From Bradyrhizobium sp. CCGB01 (GTDB lineage Bacteria; Pseudomonadota; Alphaproteobacteria; Rhizobiales; Xanthobacteraceae), in assembly GCF_024199795.1 (NCBI RefSeq), contig NZ_JANADK010000001.1, positions 8,184,001-8,248,000 on the forward strand: DNA of 64,000 nt. Direction: 5' to 3'. Under the pieces are notes generated by a model. The model worked only from the letters and a program-made list of their open reading frames with translations. It made no database searches and was not told where the DNA came from. The number at the start of each line of letters is the position of its first letter. Position 1 is the first letter of the stretch. Shown here in pieces: positions 26,771 to 37,547 of the stretch. A program made the translations under genes and the position numbers.

Positions 26771-26893
26771 CGAGCGCTCTCCTCTCTCGAACTCTCGGGA
26801 CATATGTTCGGGGCGACGCGTTTGCCGCCTGATCCACGAGAATCGATCAAGAGCCGAGCGGCGGCCGGGTTCCGACAGCAGCCCGCGAGCTCA

Positions 26894-28759
<1,866 letters not shown>

Positions 28760-28839
28760 CCTGTATTATTGTGCAAAGTCTGGCAGCACGGGCGGGGATG
28801 TCAATCGGGAACCGGGACGCAGCTATTGCTGCACCGCCC

Positions 28840-31800
28840 TCACCACGTGTCGATGCACGGCCGCTTCTTCTCCGTCCGCACCGGCGGCTTCGGCACCGAC
28901 CGCAGACCCGCCATGATCCAGCGCCGCGTCTCGGCGGGGTCGATGACGTTGTCGATCTCGAACACGGACGCGATCGAGACCGCCTTGCCGTTGGCGTAGA
29001 GCTCGGCGACCTTGTTGCGATAATAGGTCTCGCGCTCTTCGGGATCGGCGATCGCCTCCATCTCCTTGCGGAAACCGAGGCGGACATAACCCTCCAGGCC
29101 CATGCCACCGAATTCGCCGGTCGGCCAGGCTGCGGTGAAGAAGGAGGCGTGGAAGCCGCCGCCGATCATCGACTGCGCGCCGAGACCATAGCCCTTGCGC
29201 AGCACAATGCCGAACAGCGGCACGGTGAGGCTCGCACCGGTGACGAACATGCGCGAGACGTGGCGCACGATCGCGGTCTTCTCGGCCTCGGGGCCGACCA
29301 TGAAGCCGGGCGTGTCGCACAGCGAGACGATCGGCAGATCGAAGGCGTCACAAAGCTGGAGGAAGCGCGCGGCCTTGTCGCCGGCGTCGGCATCGATCGC
29401 GCCGCCGAGATGGCGCGGATTGTTGGCGATCAGACCGAACGGCTTACCCTCGATGCGGATCAGCGCGGTGATCATGCCGACGCCGTAATCGCGGCGCAGC
29501 TCCAGCACGGAATCCTTGTCCGCGACGAGATCGATCACGCTGCGGATGTCGTAGACGCGCAGCCGGTTCTCGGGGATGGCGCGGCGCAGCAGGCGCTGGT
29601 CGGCGGCCTCCCATTTCGTGACCGTGCCCTGGAAATAGGACAGGTATTTTTGCGCGACCTTTGTTGCCTCCTCCTCGTCCTCGACGAGGATGTCGATCAC
29701 GCCGTTCGGGGACTGGAACGAGACCGGGCCGACCTCGGCCGGGTGATAGACGCCGAGACCGCCGCCCTCGATCATCGCCGGGCCTCCCATGCCGATCGAG
29801 GCGTTTTTGGTGGCGATGATGACGTCGCAGCAGCCGAGCATCGCGGCGTTGCCGGCAAAGCAGTAGCCGGAGACCACGCCGATCACAGGCACGAGGCCGG
29901 AGAGCTTTGCGAACTGGACGAAGGACGGGCCGTCGAGGCCGGTCATGCCGAGCCGGTCGGTGTCCCCGGGCCGGCCGCCGCCGCCTTCGGCATAAAACAC
30001 CAGGGGGACGCGCCAGTCTTCCGCAAGCGTCAGCATGCGGTCGATCTTCTTGTGGTTCATGTGACCTTGCGTGCCCGCGAGCACGGTGTAGTCATAGGCC
30101 ACGACGATGCAGCGGGCGGCGTCTCCGCCGAACTTCTCGGCGTTGACCGTGGCAACGCCCATCACGAGGCCATCGGCCGGCGTGTTCTTGATGAGATCGT
30201 CGAGCTTGCGGCGGCGGCGCTGCGCCGCAATCGCAAGGCTGCCATATTCCATGAACGAGCCGTCGTCGACGAGCTGTGCGACGTTCTCGCGCGCGGTACG
30301 CTGGTTAGTGTTGCGGCGGCGCTCGACCGAGGCCGGCCGGTTCGCATCGAGCGTATTGGCCTGGCGTGCGATCAGCTCGGCCAAATCGGGACGGATGTGG
30401 TCGAGGTCGACATCGGCTTCCGTTGCCGTGCTATCTGCCGCGACGTCGAGCGGCTCCAGATACATGATCGGCTCGCCATGCATCAGCGTGACGCCGTCGC
30501 CGGCAACGAGTTTTGTCACGCGCCCGCCCTGCTCGGCCATGACGAGATGCTCCATCTTCATGGATTCGATCACGGCGAGCTGCTGGCCCGGGCGCACGAT
30601 CTCGCCTTCCTTCACCTGGATGGTGACGATGGTTCCTTGCAGGGGCGCTGCGACCATCACCGCGCCTTCGGGCACGGCTTGTGCGACGAGAGCTTCCGCG
30701 CCCTGGCCGCCGCTTCGCTCGGTCGCGGCAAAGTACAGTGGCTTGGCCGCGCCATCGGCCGCCTCGACGAGCTTGGCGATGTTGCGATCGATGAAATCGG
30801 TCGCGATGCGGTTGGTCCTGAAATCGGGATGCGCGAGCACGGCCTGGAGGAAGGCGATGTTGGTGACGACGCCGTCGATCCGGAATTCGCGCAAGGCGCG
30901 CGAGGCTTTTGCGACCACGTCGTGCCAGGCTTCGCCCGGCGTATGCACGATGACCTTGGCCAGCAGCGAGTCGAAGGCGGAACTGGTCTTGTAGCCGGCA
31001 TAACCAAAGCTATCGACCCGGACGCCGGGCCCTGACGGCGGCTCGAATACCGCAAGCACGCCGCCGGTCGGATGGGTCGCGCCCGTTGCGTCCAGCGTCT
31101 CCATGTTGATGCGGAGCTGCATCGCATGGCCGCGCGGCTTCGGGATGGATGCCTGCGCGAGTCCGAGCGAGGCGAGCGTCGCGCCGGAGGCGACCGCGAG
31201 CTGGGCGCGGACGAGGTCGAGGCCGAGCACCTCCTCGGTGACGGTGTGCTCGACCTGGAGCCGCGGATTGGCCTCGATGAAGGCAAAGCTGTCCTCGGCG
31301 CTGCCGTCGACCAGGAACTCGAACGTGCCGAGATTGTCGTAGGAGGCTGCCGTCGCGAGTTGCCTCGCCGCCTCGATGATGCGGCCGCGCAGGGCCTCGC
31401 TCAACGACGGGCTTGGCGCCACCTCGATCAGCTTCTGGTGCCGGCGCTGAATGGTGCATTCGCGCTCCCAAAGGTGACTGATCGCACCGTGCTTGTCGCC
31501 GATGATCTGCACCTCGATATGGCGAGCCTGGCGGATCAGGCGCTCGGCGTAGACGCCGTCGAAGCCGAACGCGGCCTTGGCCTCGGACTGGCAGCGGGCA
31601 TGGGCTTCCGCGAGATCCGCGGCGCTTTCGACGACGCGCATGCCGCGGCCGCCACCACCGGCCATCGCCTTGATCACGATCGCCGCATTGCTGCCGAGCG
31701 ACGTGAAGAACGCCGTGATCTCTTCCAGCGACGATGGCCCGCTGGTGCCGACGATAACAGGCACGCCGCAGCGCTTTGCCAATTGCCTTGCCGCAACCTT

Positions 31801-32145
31801 GTCGCCGAACAGTTCGAGCGCGGCGGGCTTCGGCCCGGCGAAGGCGATGCCCGCATCGGCGCAGGCCTTGGCGAACGCGGCGTTCTCGCTGAGGAAGCCG
31901 TAGCCGGGATGCACGGCATCGCAGCCGGCGCTCTTCGCCGCCTTCACCACCGCGTCGATGTCGAGATAGGCCCGCGCGCCACGGCCGGGAATTTCGACGG
32001 CGTCATCGGCAACGCGCACATGCAGCGACAACGCATCGTCCGCAGGGTGAATCGCAACCGTCGCGATGCCGGCATCGGCCGCTGCGCGCGCGATGCGGAT
32101 GGCGATCTCGCCCCGGTTGGCGATCAGGAGTTTCTTGAACGACAT
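28840..32145 (-). CDS. Single-chain biotin-dependent acyl-CoA carboxylase (BC-BCCP-CT)
   Basis: A 1101-residue fusion of all parts of an acyl-CoA carboxylase. Residues 1-450 are biotin carboxylase (LLIANRGEIAIRIARAA; ATP loop MAGGGGRGMRVVE; EANPRLQVEHTVTEEV). Residues 495-565 are the biotinyl domain with Lys530 in the canonical ESMKMEH. Residues 600-1095 are the carboxyltransferase (YDYTVLAGTQGHMNHKK, GYCFAGNAAMLGC, IGMGGPAMIEGGG). In most bacteria these are separate subunits; single-chain forms that carboxylate long-chain or other acyl-CoAs are known from mycobacteria and some proteobacteria. The substrate is unknown here. The sigma-54 activator gene follows 80 bases downstream on the same strand. 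Confidence 0.93.
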   Translation of the reverse strand: MSFKKLLIANRGEIAIRIARAAADAGIATVAIHPADDALSLHVRVADDAVEIPGRGARAYLDIDAVVKAAKSAGCDAVHPGYGFLSENAAFAKACADAGIAFAGPKPAALELFGDKVAARQLAKRCGVPVIVGTSGPSSLEEITAFFTSLGSNAAIVIKAMAGGGGRGMRVVESAADLAEAHARCQSEAKAAFGFDGVYAERLIRQARHIEVQIIGDKHGAISHLWERECTIQRRHQKLIEVAPSPSLSEALRGRIIEAARQLATAASYDNLGTFEFLVDGSAEDSFAFIEANPRLQVEHTVTEEVLGLDLVRAQLAVASGATLASLGLAQASIPKPRGHAMQLRINMETLDATGATHPTGGVLAVFEPPSGPGVRVDSFGYAGYKTSSAFDSLLAKVIVHTPGEAWHDVVAKASRALREFRIDGVVTNIAFLQAVLAHPDFRTNRIATDFIDRNIAKLVEAADGAAKPLYFAATERSGGQGAEALVAQAVPEGAVMVAAPLQGTIVTIQVKEGEIVRPGQQLAVIESMKMEHLVMAEQGGRVTKLVAGDGVTLMHGEPIMYLEPLDVAADSTATEADVDLDHIRPDLAELIARQANTLDANRPASVERRRNTNQRTARENVAQLVDDGSFMEYGSLAIAAQRRRRKLDDLIKNTPADGLVMGVATVNAEKFGGDAARCIVVAYDYTVLAGTQGHMNHKKIDRMLTLAEDWRVPLVFYAEGGGGRPGDTDRLGMTGLDGPSFVQFAKLSGLVPVIGVVSGYCFAGNAAMLGCCDVIIATKNASIGMGGPAMIEGGGLGVYHPAEVGPVSFQSPNGVIDILVEDEEEATKVAQKYLSYFQGTVTKWEAADQRLLRRAIPENRLRVYDIRSVIDLVADKDSVLELRRDYGVGMITALIRIEGKPFGLIANNPRHLGGAIDADAGDKAARFLQLCDAFDLPIVSLCDTPGFMVGPEAEKTAIVRHVSRMFVTGASLTVPLFGIVLRKGYGLGAQSMIGGGFHASFFTAAWPTGEFGGMGLEGYVRLGFRKEMEAIADPEERETYYRNKVAELYANGKAVSIASVFEIDNVIDPAETRRWIMAGLRSVPKPPVRTEKKRPCIDTW

Positions 32146-32339
32146 GCGGCGTCTCCATGCCGCGCAACGAAGCGCGGGTCGGCAGGTTCGATGGGTCCTG
32201 CTTCTTCAGTTTAGCCGCAGCCGTCAAGGGCGGGAAAGCCGGTCGTGACGACCGGTCCCGCGGGCCGGAATATCAATTGCCCGAATGCGCCGCGGCAAGG
32301 CGAATAATCCATGCCACGGCAGATGGTCTCAGTGCGGTA

Positions 32340-34022
32340 TCAAGCCGCCCGCACGCCCGCAACGAAGGCGCTGACCTCGTTCTCGAGCGATTGCAGCTTC
32401 TGCGACAGCCGGCCGCTCGATTGCAGCACGAGGCCAGCGGCCTGGCCGGTTTCCGCCGTCGCATTGGTGACGCCGGAGATGTTTTGCGAGACCTGGTCCG
32501 TGCCGGAAGCCGCCTCCCGCACGCTGTGGGCGATCGCCTGCGTCGCGGCGCCCTGCTCCTCGACCGCGGCGGCGATCGACGAGGAGATCTCGTTGACCTC
32601 CATGATGGTCTTGCGGATGCTCTCGATGTTGCCGACCACCTGGCTGGTCTCGGCCTGGATCGCGGTGATCTGCGCACCGATCTCGTCGGTCGCCTTCGCG
32701 GTCTGGCTCGCCAGCGATTTCACTTCGCTCGCGACCACGGCAAATCCCTTGCCGGCCTCACCGGCGCGCGCCGCTTCGATCGTGGCGTTGAGCGCGAGCA
32801 GATTGGTCTGCGAGGCGATCTGGTTGATGAGGTCGATGACCTCGCCGATCTTGTGGGCGGCGGCGGCGAGCCCCTGCACGGTGTCGTTGGTGCGCTGACC
32901 GTCCGTGGCGGCCTTGTCGGCCACGCTTGCTGCCTGCGCGACGCGCTGGCTGATCTCGGTGATCGAGGACGACAGCTGGCCGGCGGCGGAGGCCACCGTC
33001 TGCACGTTGCTCGACGCCTGCTGACAGGCGGTGGCGACGAAGCTCGCGCGGTCGGTCGCCTTGTTCGCGGTCTCCGACATGCCTTGCGCGGCCTGCTGCA
33101 TGGCGCGCGCCTCGTTGAAGACGTCGCGGACGACGGCCTGAACGCTCGCCTCGAACTTGCCGGCGAGATCGGCCATCGTCTTGCGTTTCTCGTCGTCGGC
33201 CCGCTGCTTCGTCTCCTGCTGCTCGGCATGCATACGGCCGACCGCCGACGCATTGTCCTTGAACACGGCAAGCGCCTTGGCGAGCCCGCCGACCTCGTCG
33301 CTGCGGCCAGTGTAGGGCACCTCGAACGCGCTGTCGCCGGCGGCAAGGCGCTCGGTCAGCGCGGTGATTTTCGCGAGCGGCCGGGTCACGCTGCGGCCGA
33401 TCACGAAGGAGCAGGCGAGCACCAGCACCAGGACGACCAGACATATGGTGCCGAATGTCATCGCGTTCTGGCGAAAAACGGCGTCGACGTCGTCGAGATA
33501 AATGCCGGTTCCGATGATCCATCCCCAGGGCGCAAAGCCCTTCACATAGGAGATCTTCCCGACTGGCTGGTCGAAGCCGGGCTTGGGCCAGAGGTAGCTG
33601 TAAAAGCCCGCACCCTGTTTCTTGACGACGTCAACGAAGCCGACGAACAGCGCGTTGCCGGCAGGATCCTTCATCCCGGCGAGATCCTTGCCGTCGAGCT
33701 CGGGCTTGATCGGATGCATGACCATCTTCGGGGCCATGTCGTTGATCCAGAAATACTCGACCTTGTCGTAGCGCAGGCTCTTGATCTCTGCGATCGCGGC
33801 GGCCTGCGCTTGTTCGCGCGTCAGTTTCCCTTCGCTTTCGAGCTTCTGCTGATGCGCCAGGATGCCGTAGCCGACATCGACCATGTGCTGCGTCTTGGCC
33901 TGGCGGTCGGCGATCATCTGCGCGCGCAGGGTCGAAAGCGCGATCGGCGCCAGAGCGATCATGCCGAGGAGGCTGACGCCGACAATCAGGACCAGCTTGA
34001 AACTGATGCGGGAGAAAAACAT
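32340..34022 (-). CDS. Methyl-accepting chemotaxis protein with Cache sensor
   Basis: A 560-residue chemoreceptor. One transmembrane helix at about 8-30, a periplasmic single-Cache domain (about 35-185, including [15 protein letters not shown] and [13 protein letters not shown]), a second helix (about 187-210), HAMP (about 210-265), and a cytoplasmic signalling domain with the hairpin tip [20 protein letters not shown]. The tip matches the universal MCP core that contacts CheA/CheW. The ATG at 34022 is used; a TTG four codons earlier is less likely. Cache domains of this kind often bind small carboxylates. It is monocistronic. Confidence 0.92.
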   Translation of the reverse strand: MFFSRISFKLVLIVGVSLLGMIALAPIALSTLRAQMIADRQAKTQHMVDVGYGILAHQQKLESEGKLTREQAQAAAIAEIKSLRYDKVEYFWINDMAPKMVMHPIKPELDGKDLAGMKDPAGNALFVGFVDVVKKQGAGFYSYLWPKPGFDQPVGKISYVKGFAPWGWIIGTGIYLDDVDAVFRQNAMTFGTICLVVLVLVLACSFVIGRSVTRPLAKITALTERLAAGDSAFEVPYTGRSDEVGGLAKALAVFKDNASAVGRMHAEQQETKQRADDEKRKTMADLAGKFEASVQAVVRDVFNEARAMQQAAQGMSETANKATDRASFVATACQQASSNVQTVASAAGQLSSSITEISQRVAQAASVADKAATDGQRTNDTVQGLAAAAHKIGEVIDLINQIASQTNLLALNATIEAARAGEAGKGFAVVASEVKSLASQTAKATDEIGAQITAIQAETSQVVGNIESIRKTIMEVNEISSSIAAAVEEQGAATQAIAHSVREAASGTDQVSQNISGVTNATAETGQAAGLVLQSSGRLSQKLQSLENEVSAFVAGVRAA

Positions 34023-34319
34023 CGGTGCTCGCAAGAATTGGAAGGGCTGATATGCCAGTTTATCCCGCGCCCCTTAGCAAAGCTTTAAGCATTCGGGTTC
34101 CCGAAACCCCGCAAAATTGCGCGGGGATGCCGCCGGCATGCTGCGCACGGCGTCGTGGGGCCGGCGAGGCTGGCCGCATCCAAGATGCGAGCTCTTCAAA
34201 ACTAGAAGACCTCGATATCGCCCCTCCGCGCGTTGACTTGCAGAGGGCTCTGGCAGAACGATCGGCGCAGATCATCAGCGCCAGCTTTGGCGTGAGCGCA
34301 GCCAGAGGCCAGAGGCTCA

Positions 34320-34820
34320 ATGCATCAATCGACATCGACAGGGTCCCTCGACCTTCCCGCGCTGAGCGCGGCGGAGCGGCTCTTCATCTGGGGATTTCGG
34401 GCCAAGGCACGCAGCGGAAGCGCCGTTCCGACCGCAGCCGATATCCAGCAGGTGTACGACCACTTTCGCGTCGGCGATGCCGTGCTCTCGCTGGAAGCCA
34501 TCATCGAGATCTTTGCGTGCACGGCGCATACGGCCATCGAGGTGCACTGCCCGACTTGTCCGCGGATGTCCGACAGCGAGCACGCAATCCTGCGCGCGAT
34601 CGCCGCGGCACAGCAGGAACGCATCGACGTCGCGCGCGAACAGTTCGAGAGCTGGTTGCCGCCGGTCGGCGCCGATTGGGCTCTCGCGCCCGTGCGGGGA
34701 CTTGCGACGATCTTCCGCTTGGCCGGCCTCATCCTGCCCGACCGGCACGTTCGGTCTTTCGACCAGGACCGGACGATGGCGATGAAGAGCTGGCTGGTCG
34801 GAAGCCCCACATTGCACTGA
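34320..34820 (+). CDS. Hypothetical protein with CxxC, tandem paralogue 1
   Basis: A 166-residue soluble, mostly helical protein. The segment VHCPTCPRMSDSEHAILRAI (about 77-96) contains a CxxC followed by a helix, and it resembles the segment PPSCRRLSKDEAELMRLLAV of the next gene, so the two are likely distant paralogues. I do not recognise a characterised family. The ATG at 34320 has no strong ribosome binding site. The neighbouring paralogue starts 11 bases after its stop, so both are co-transcribed. Confidence 0.7.
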   Translation: MHQSTSTGSLDLPALSAAERLFIWGFRAKARSGSAVPTAADIQQVYDHFRVGDAVLSLEAIIEIFACTAHTAIEVHCPTCPRMSDSEHAILRAIAAAQQERIDVAREQFESWLPPVGADWALAPVRGLATIFRLAGLILPDRHVRSFDQDRTMAMKSWLVGSPTLH

Positions 34821-34831
34821 CGAGATCATTC

Positions 34832-35305
34832 ATGCGCCACGATACGTGCGGTTCTGCGTCAGCCCAACAGACCGGCGAGTCGCGGCTCTGTCCGCTCCAG
34901 GCCGCGCTCGCGACGCGACCTGACGTCGAGAGCTACGATGATTTCTGCCGCGTCGCGCTGTCGCTGTTCCGATTCATCGGAGCTGCCTATGCCACCGGCG
35001 CCTCCGATTGCTGGGAAGCGGCCTATCGCTTCGCCGACGAGGCGCCTGATATTGCCGACAGTCCGCTGCTGGTGGCGCGCGCTGCCGCGCTCGTCCGAAT
35101 TCTGCGCAGCGGCCGGCCGTGCGGGCTGTGCTTCATGCCGCCGTCGTGCCGGCGCCTGTCGAAGGACGAGGCGGAATTGATGCGGCTGCTGGCGGTCGCG
35201 CGCCGCAACCAGCCGGGCGAGCTGGAATCCATCGTCTGCCAGTTCGTCGGCTCCGGGAATGGCGATGCGGCGACGCGAGCGGTCAACGCGCTTGCCTTAT
35301 GCTGA
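34832..35305 (+). CDS. Hypothetical Cys-rich protein, tandem paralogue 2
   Basis: A 157-residue soluble protein starting at the ATG 34832 (MRHDTCGSAS). It has several Cys residues, including RPCGLCFMPPSCRRLS (about 98-113), followed by a helix rich in charged residues. It shares the Cys/Ser-x-Asp-Glu helix pattern with the preceding gene. A metal or redox role is possible because of the Cys cluster but is not demonstrated. Confidence 0.7.
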   Translation: MRHDTCGSASAQQTGESRLCPLQAALATRPDVESYDDFCRVALSLFRFIGAAYATGASDCWEAAYRFADEAPDIADSPLLVARAAALVRILRSGRPCGLCFMPPSCRRLSKDEAELMRLLAVARRNQPGELESIVCQFVGSGNGDAATRAVNALALC

Positions 35306-35447
35306 TGCTTTGATGGGTTCTACTCGCATCTGAAGCCGCCCTGCGCTATCAAGATCGCCATGGAGACGCAGTGCTCGATGCGCTCCATGAAACCTCCAGA
35401 CGATCCCGGCGCGACCACCGCTGGGATCGTCGTTCTCGTGCCTCGGC

Positions 35448-36047
35448 CTAGCCGCCCTTCTTCTCGAGCACGAGATCGATCGTGTGGGCGGCGATTTTAC
35501 GAAGCTGGGATTCATCACCGAAAGCACGTTCGATCACGGCGAGGCCGCGCGTCACCGTGATGATGTGCAGCGCTGCGGCCGCAGGATTGCCGTTGAATTC
35601 GCCGCGCGCTGCGCCCGCCGACAACGTATCCTGAACCAGGACAGTGATGCGCGAAACGAGACTAGCAAACGCCTGGCGCGCATCTTCGTCCAGCCCCTCG
35701 CCTTCAGCCGCACCAAGCTCCATCAAGCCGCGCGTGGTCGGACATCCGCGCGGCGGTGTGCCGGAGCGGAAGTTTGTGATGGTCAGGTCGAAGAACGCGG
35801 TGAGGCGCTTGCGCAATGAGCCCGTGCCGAGCACCTTCTGCAGGGCAACGAGATAGTCGCCCGCATAGCGTTCATAGGCCTGGAGAAACAGTGCCTCCTT
35901 GCTGCCGAAGGCATTGTAGAGGCTGCCGCGCTGGACGCCGGCGTCGCGCGCGATGTCCGACAACGAGGTGCCGCGCACGCCCTTGCGCCAGAACTGGTCG
36001 AACGCGATGCGCAGGACGTCGTCATGGTCGAACTCGCGCGGCCTCAA
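35448..36047 (-). CDS. TetR/AcrR-family transcriptional repressor
   Basis: A 199-residue TetR regulator. The N-terminal HTH (about 8-55) reads VLRIAFDQFWRKGVRGTSLS, then ARDAGVQRGSLYNAFGSKEA; the remainder is a helical ligand domain with a Cys at CPTTRGL (101). It is divergent from the tautomerase gene, with two inverted repeats between the genes as likely operators. It probably represses both the tautomerase gene and itself. Confidence 0.92.
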   Translation of the reverse strand: MRPREFDHDDVLRIAFDQFWRKGVRGTSLSDIARDAGVQRGSLYNAFGSKEALFLQAYERYAGDYLVALQKVLGTGSLRKRLTAFFDLTITNFRSGTPPRGCPTTRGLMELGAAEGEGLDEDARQAFASLVSRITVLVQDTLSAGAARGEFNGNPAAAALHIITVTRGLAVIERAFGDESQLRKIAAHTIDLVLEKKGG

Positions 36048-36088
36048 TTTTTACTCCTCTGCCCGGCAATCCGGGACCACCAAGATAT

Positions 36089-36128
36089 TTGACACAGCGT
36101 CAAGAACATGATTTCTAGACACTGTGTC
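36089..36128. promoter_or_regulatory. Likely TetR operator region (two inverted repeats)
   Basis: TTGACACAGCGTCAA (36089-36103) has arms TTGAC/GTCAA, and GACACTGTGTC (36118-36128) is a perfect palindrome. Both sit between the divergent TetR and tautomerase genes and share the GACAC/GTGTC half-site. The spacing and position fit repressor operators overlapping the promoters. Confidence 0.6.
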
Positions 36129-36229
36129 AAAAACCAGTTGGGATTGATAGCCCGTTTCGTCAATGGGCCGAACGGCCGGCGCTCGCATGCGCTCTGGCCG
36201 ATCGCGCCCGCATGCAAAGGGACCAGCGA

Positions 36230-36607
36230 ATGCCTCTCCTTCACATCTCGATGCGCGCTGGAAAGCCGGAAGCCTATCGACGGGCGATCCTCGACAGCCT
36301 CTATCGCGCCATGCGCGAGGCGCTGAACGTGCCCGAAGGCGACGAGTTCATGACCATCAGCGAGCATGACGCCTCGAACTTCCGCTGCGGCAATGCCTAC
36401 GGCGTCAAGCGCAGCGACGACGCCGTGCTGATCCAGATCACCGTGTTCGCCTCGCGCACCCCTGAGCAGAAGAAGGCGCTGTATCGCCGGATCGCGCATC
36501 TGCTCGGCGAAAATCCAGGCATCCGGCCCGAGGACGTATTCGTCAACGTGCTCGATGCTCCCGCAGAGAACTGGTCTGTCGGACACGGCATCGCGCAATT
36601 CGCGTGA
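36230..36607 (+). CDS. Tautomerase-family protein
   Basis: A 125-residue tautomerase (4-oxalocrotonate tautomerase/MIF superfamily). After Met removal the N-terminal Pro is exposed (MPLLHISMRAG), as required for catalysis. The ATG at 36230 follows AAAGGGA; an in-frame ATG six codons earlier would bury the Pro. It is probably controlled by the divergent TetR repressor. The substrate is unknown. Confidence 0.88.
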   Translation: MPLLHISMRAGKPEAYRRAILDSLYRAMREALNVPEGDEFMTISEHDASNFRCGNAYGVKRSDDAVLIQITVFASRTPEQKKALYRRIAHLLGENPGIRPEDVFVNVLDAPAENWSVGHGIAQFA

Positions 36608-36620
36608 GGCAGCTACAGCT

Positions 36621-37544
36621 TCAGCCCGCAACGCACGCGTCCATGATCGCATCGAGCTCGGCCTTCGAGAGCACGCCGAGCTCGGCGATGAAGACGATCC
36701 GCGACTGCGCAGCACCTTCCGCCGGCGCATCGCCCGGCGCCAGCGTCGCGCGGCCGGCGGCGAACTGAAACACCATCTGGCGGCCGGGTTGCTCGACCGT
36801 CTCGAACAGGCCTTTTGCGCGCGCAAGCTTCGGCGCCAGCTTGCCGATGGCCTGCTGCAAGCGCGGCAGCGAGAGCGGCCGGTCCGAGGTCCAGCTCAGC
36901 GTTTCAAAACGCTCTTCTGCCGGGCGTTTCGGCCCAGGCTCCCGCGGCGCCGGCGCGCGATCGCTAGCGGGGAACAGCAGCGCAGACGGAATCTCGCCGT
37001 GTTTGGCATCGACCACCACGGCAGGAACGCGCTGCGCGCGGATCGCTTCGCGCATCCGTCCACCCGCGCCCTCGTCCGCCAGATCCAGCTTGCTCAGCGC
37101 CACGATGTCGGCGACGCGGAGCTGCGAACGGTGTAGCGCGTCCTCCAGGGCGGCCGGCGGTGTCGCCACATCCATCACACAGAGCACCGTCTCCAGCGGC
37201 GCCTCGCGCAGGATCACGGGGTCCATCAAATTGCGCACGATGTCGGAGGGATCGGCGACGCCGCTGGTTTCGATGACGATATATTCGGGCCTGGGATCAG
37301 GCCGCAGCAACGTCGAGAGCGTGCGGAGCAGGTCGCCTTCGAGCGAACAGCAGATGCAGCCATTGGCGAGGCTGACCACGCCGTCGCTCGCGCCTGCGAT
37401 CAGCTCCGCATCGATGTTGATGGCGCCGAAATCGTTGACGATTGCGGCGATCCGCCGTCCCTCCGCGTGCGCCAGCAGATGGTTCACGACGGTGGTCTTG
37501 CCGGCCCCCAGAAAGCCCGTCACCAGGAGAATGGGGACCGGCAT
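36621..37544 (-). CDS. COG0523 (CobW/YjiA-type) GTP-binding metal-insertion protein
   Basis: A 307-residue G3E GTPase. Visible motifs are the P-loop GFLGAGKTTVV (10-20), the metal-site CxCC in NGCICCSLEGDL (about 62-73), ETSGVADPSDI and SKLDLAD. COG0523 proteins deliver metals such as zinc or cobalt to target enzymes. The C-terminal CobW domain is short. It starts 3 bases after the amidohydrolase gene, so it may serve that metalloenzyme; this is inference. Confidence 0.9.
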   Translation of the reverse strand: MPVPILLVTGFLGAGKTTVVNHLLAHAEGRRIAAIVNDFGAINIDAELIAGASDGVVSLANGCICCSLEGDLLRTLSTLLRPDPRPEYIVIETSGVADPSDIVRNLMDPVILREAPLETVLCVMDVATPPAALEDALHRSQLRVADIVALSKLDLADEGAGGRMREAIRAQRVPAVVVDAKHGEIPSALLFPASDRAPAPREPGPKRPAEERFETLSWTSDRPLSLPRLQQAIGKLAPKLARAKGLFETVEQPGRQMVFQFAAGRATLAPGDAPAEGAAQSRIVFIAELGVLSKAELDAIMDACVAG

Positions 37545-37547
37545 GGG

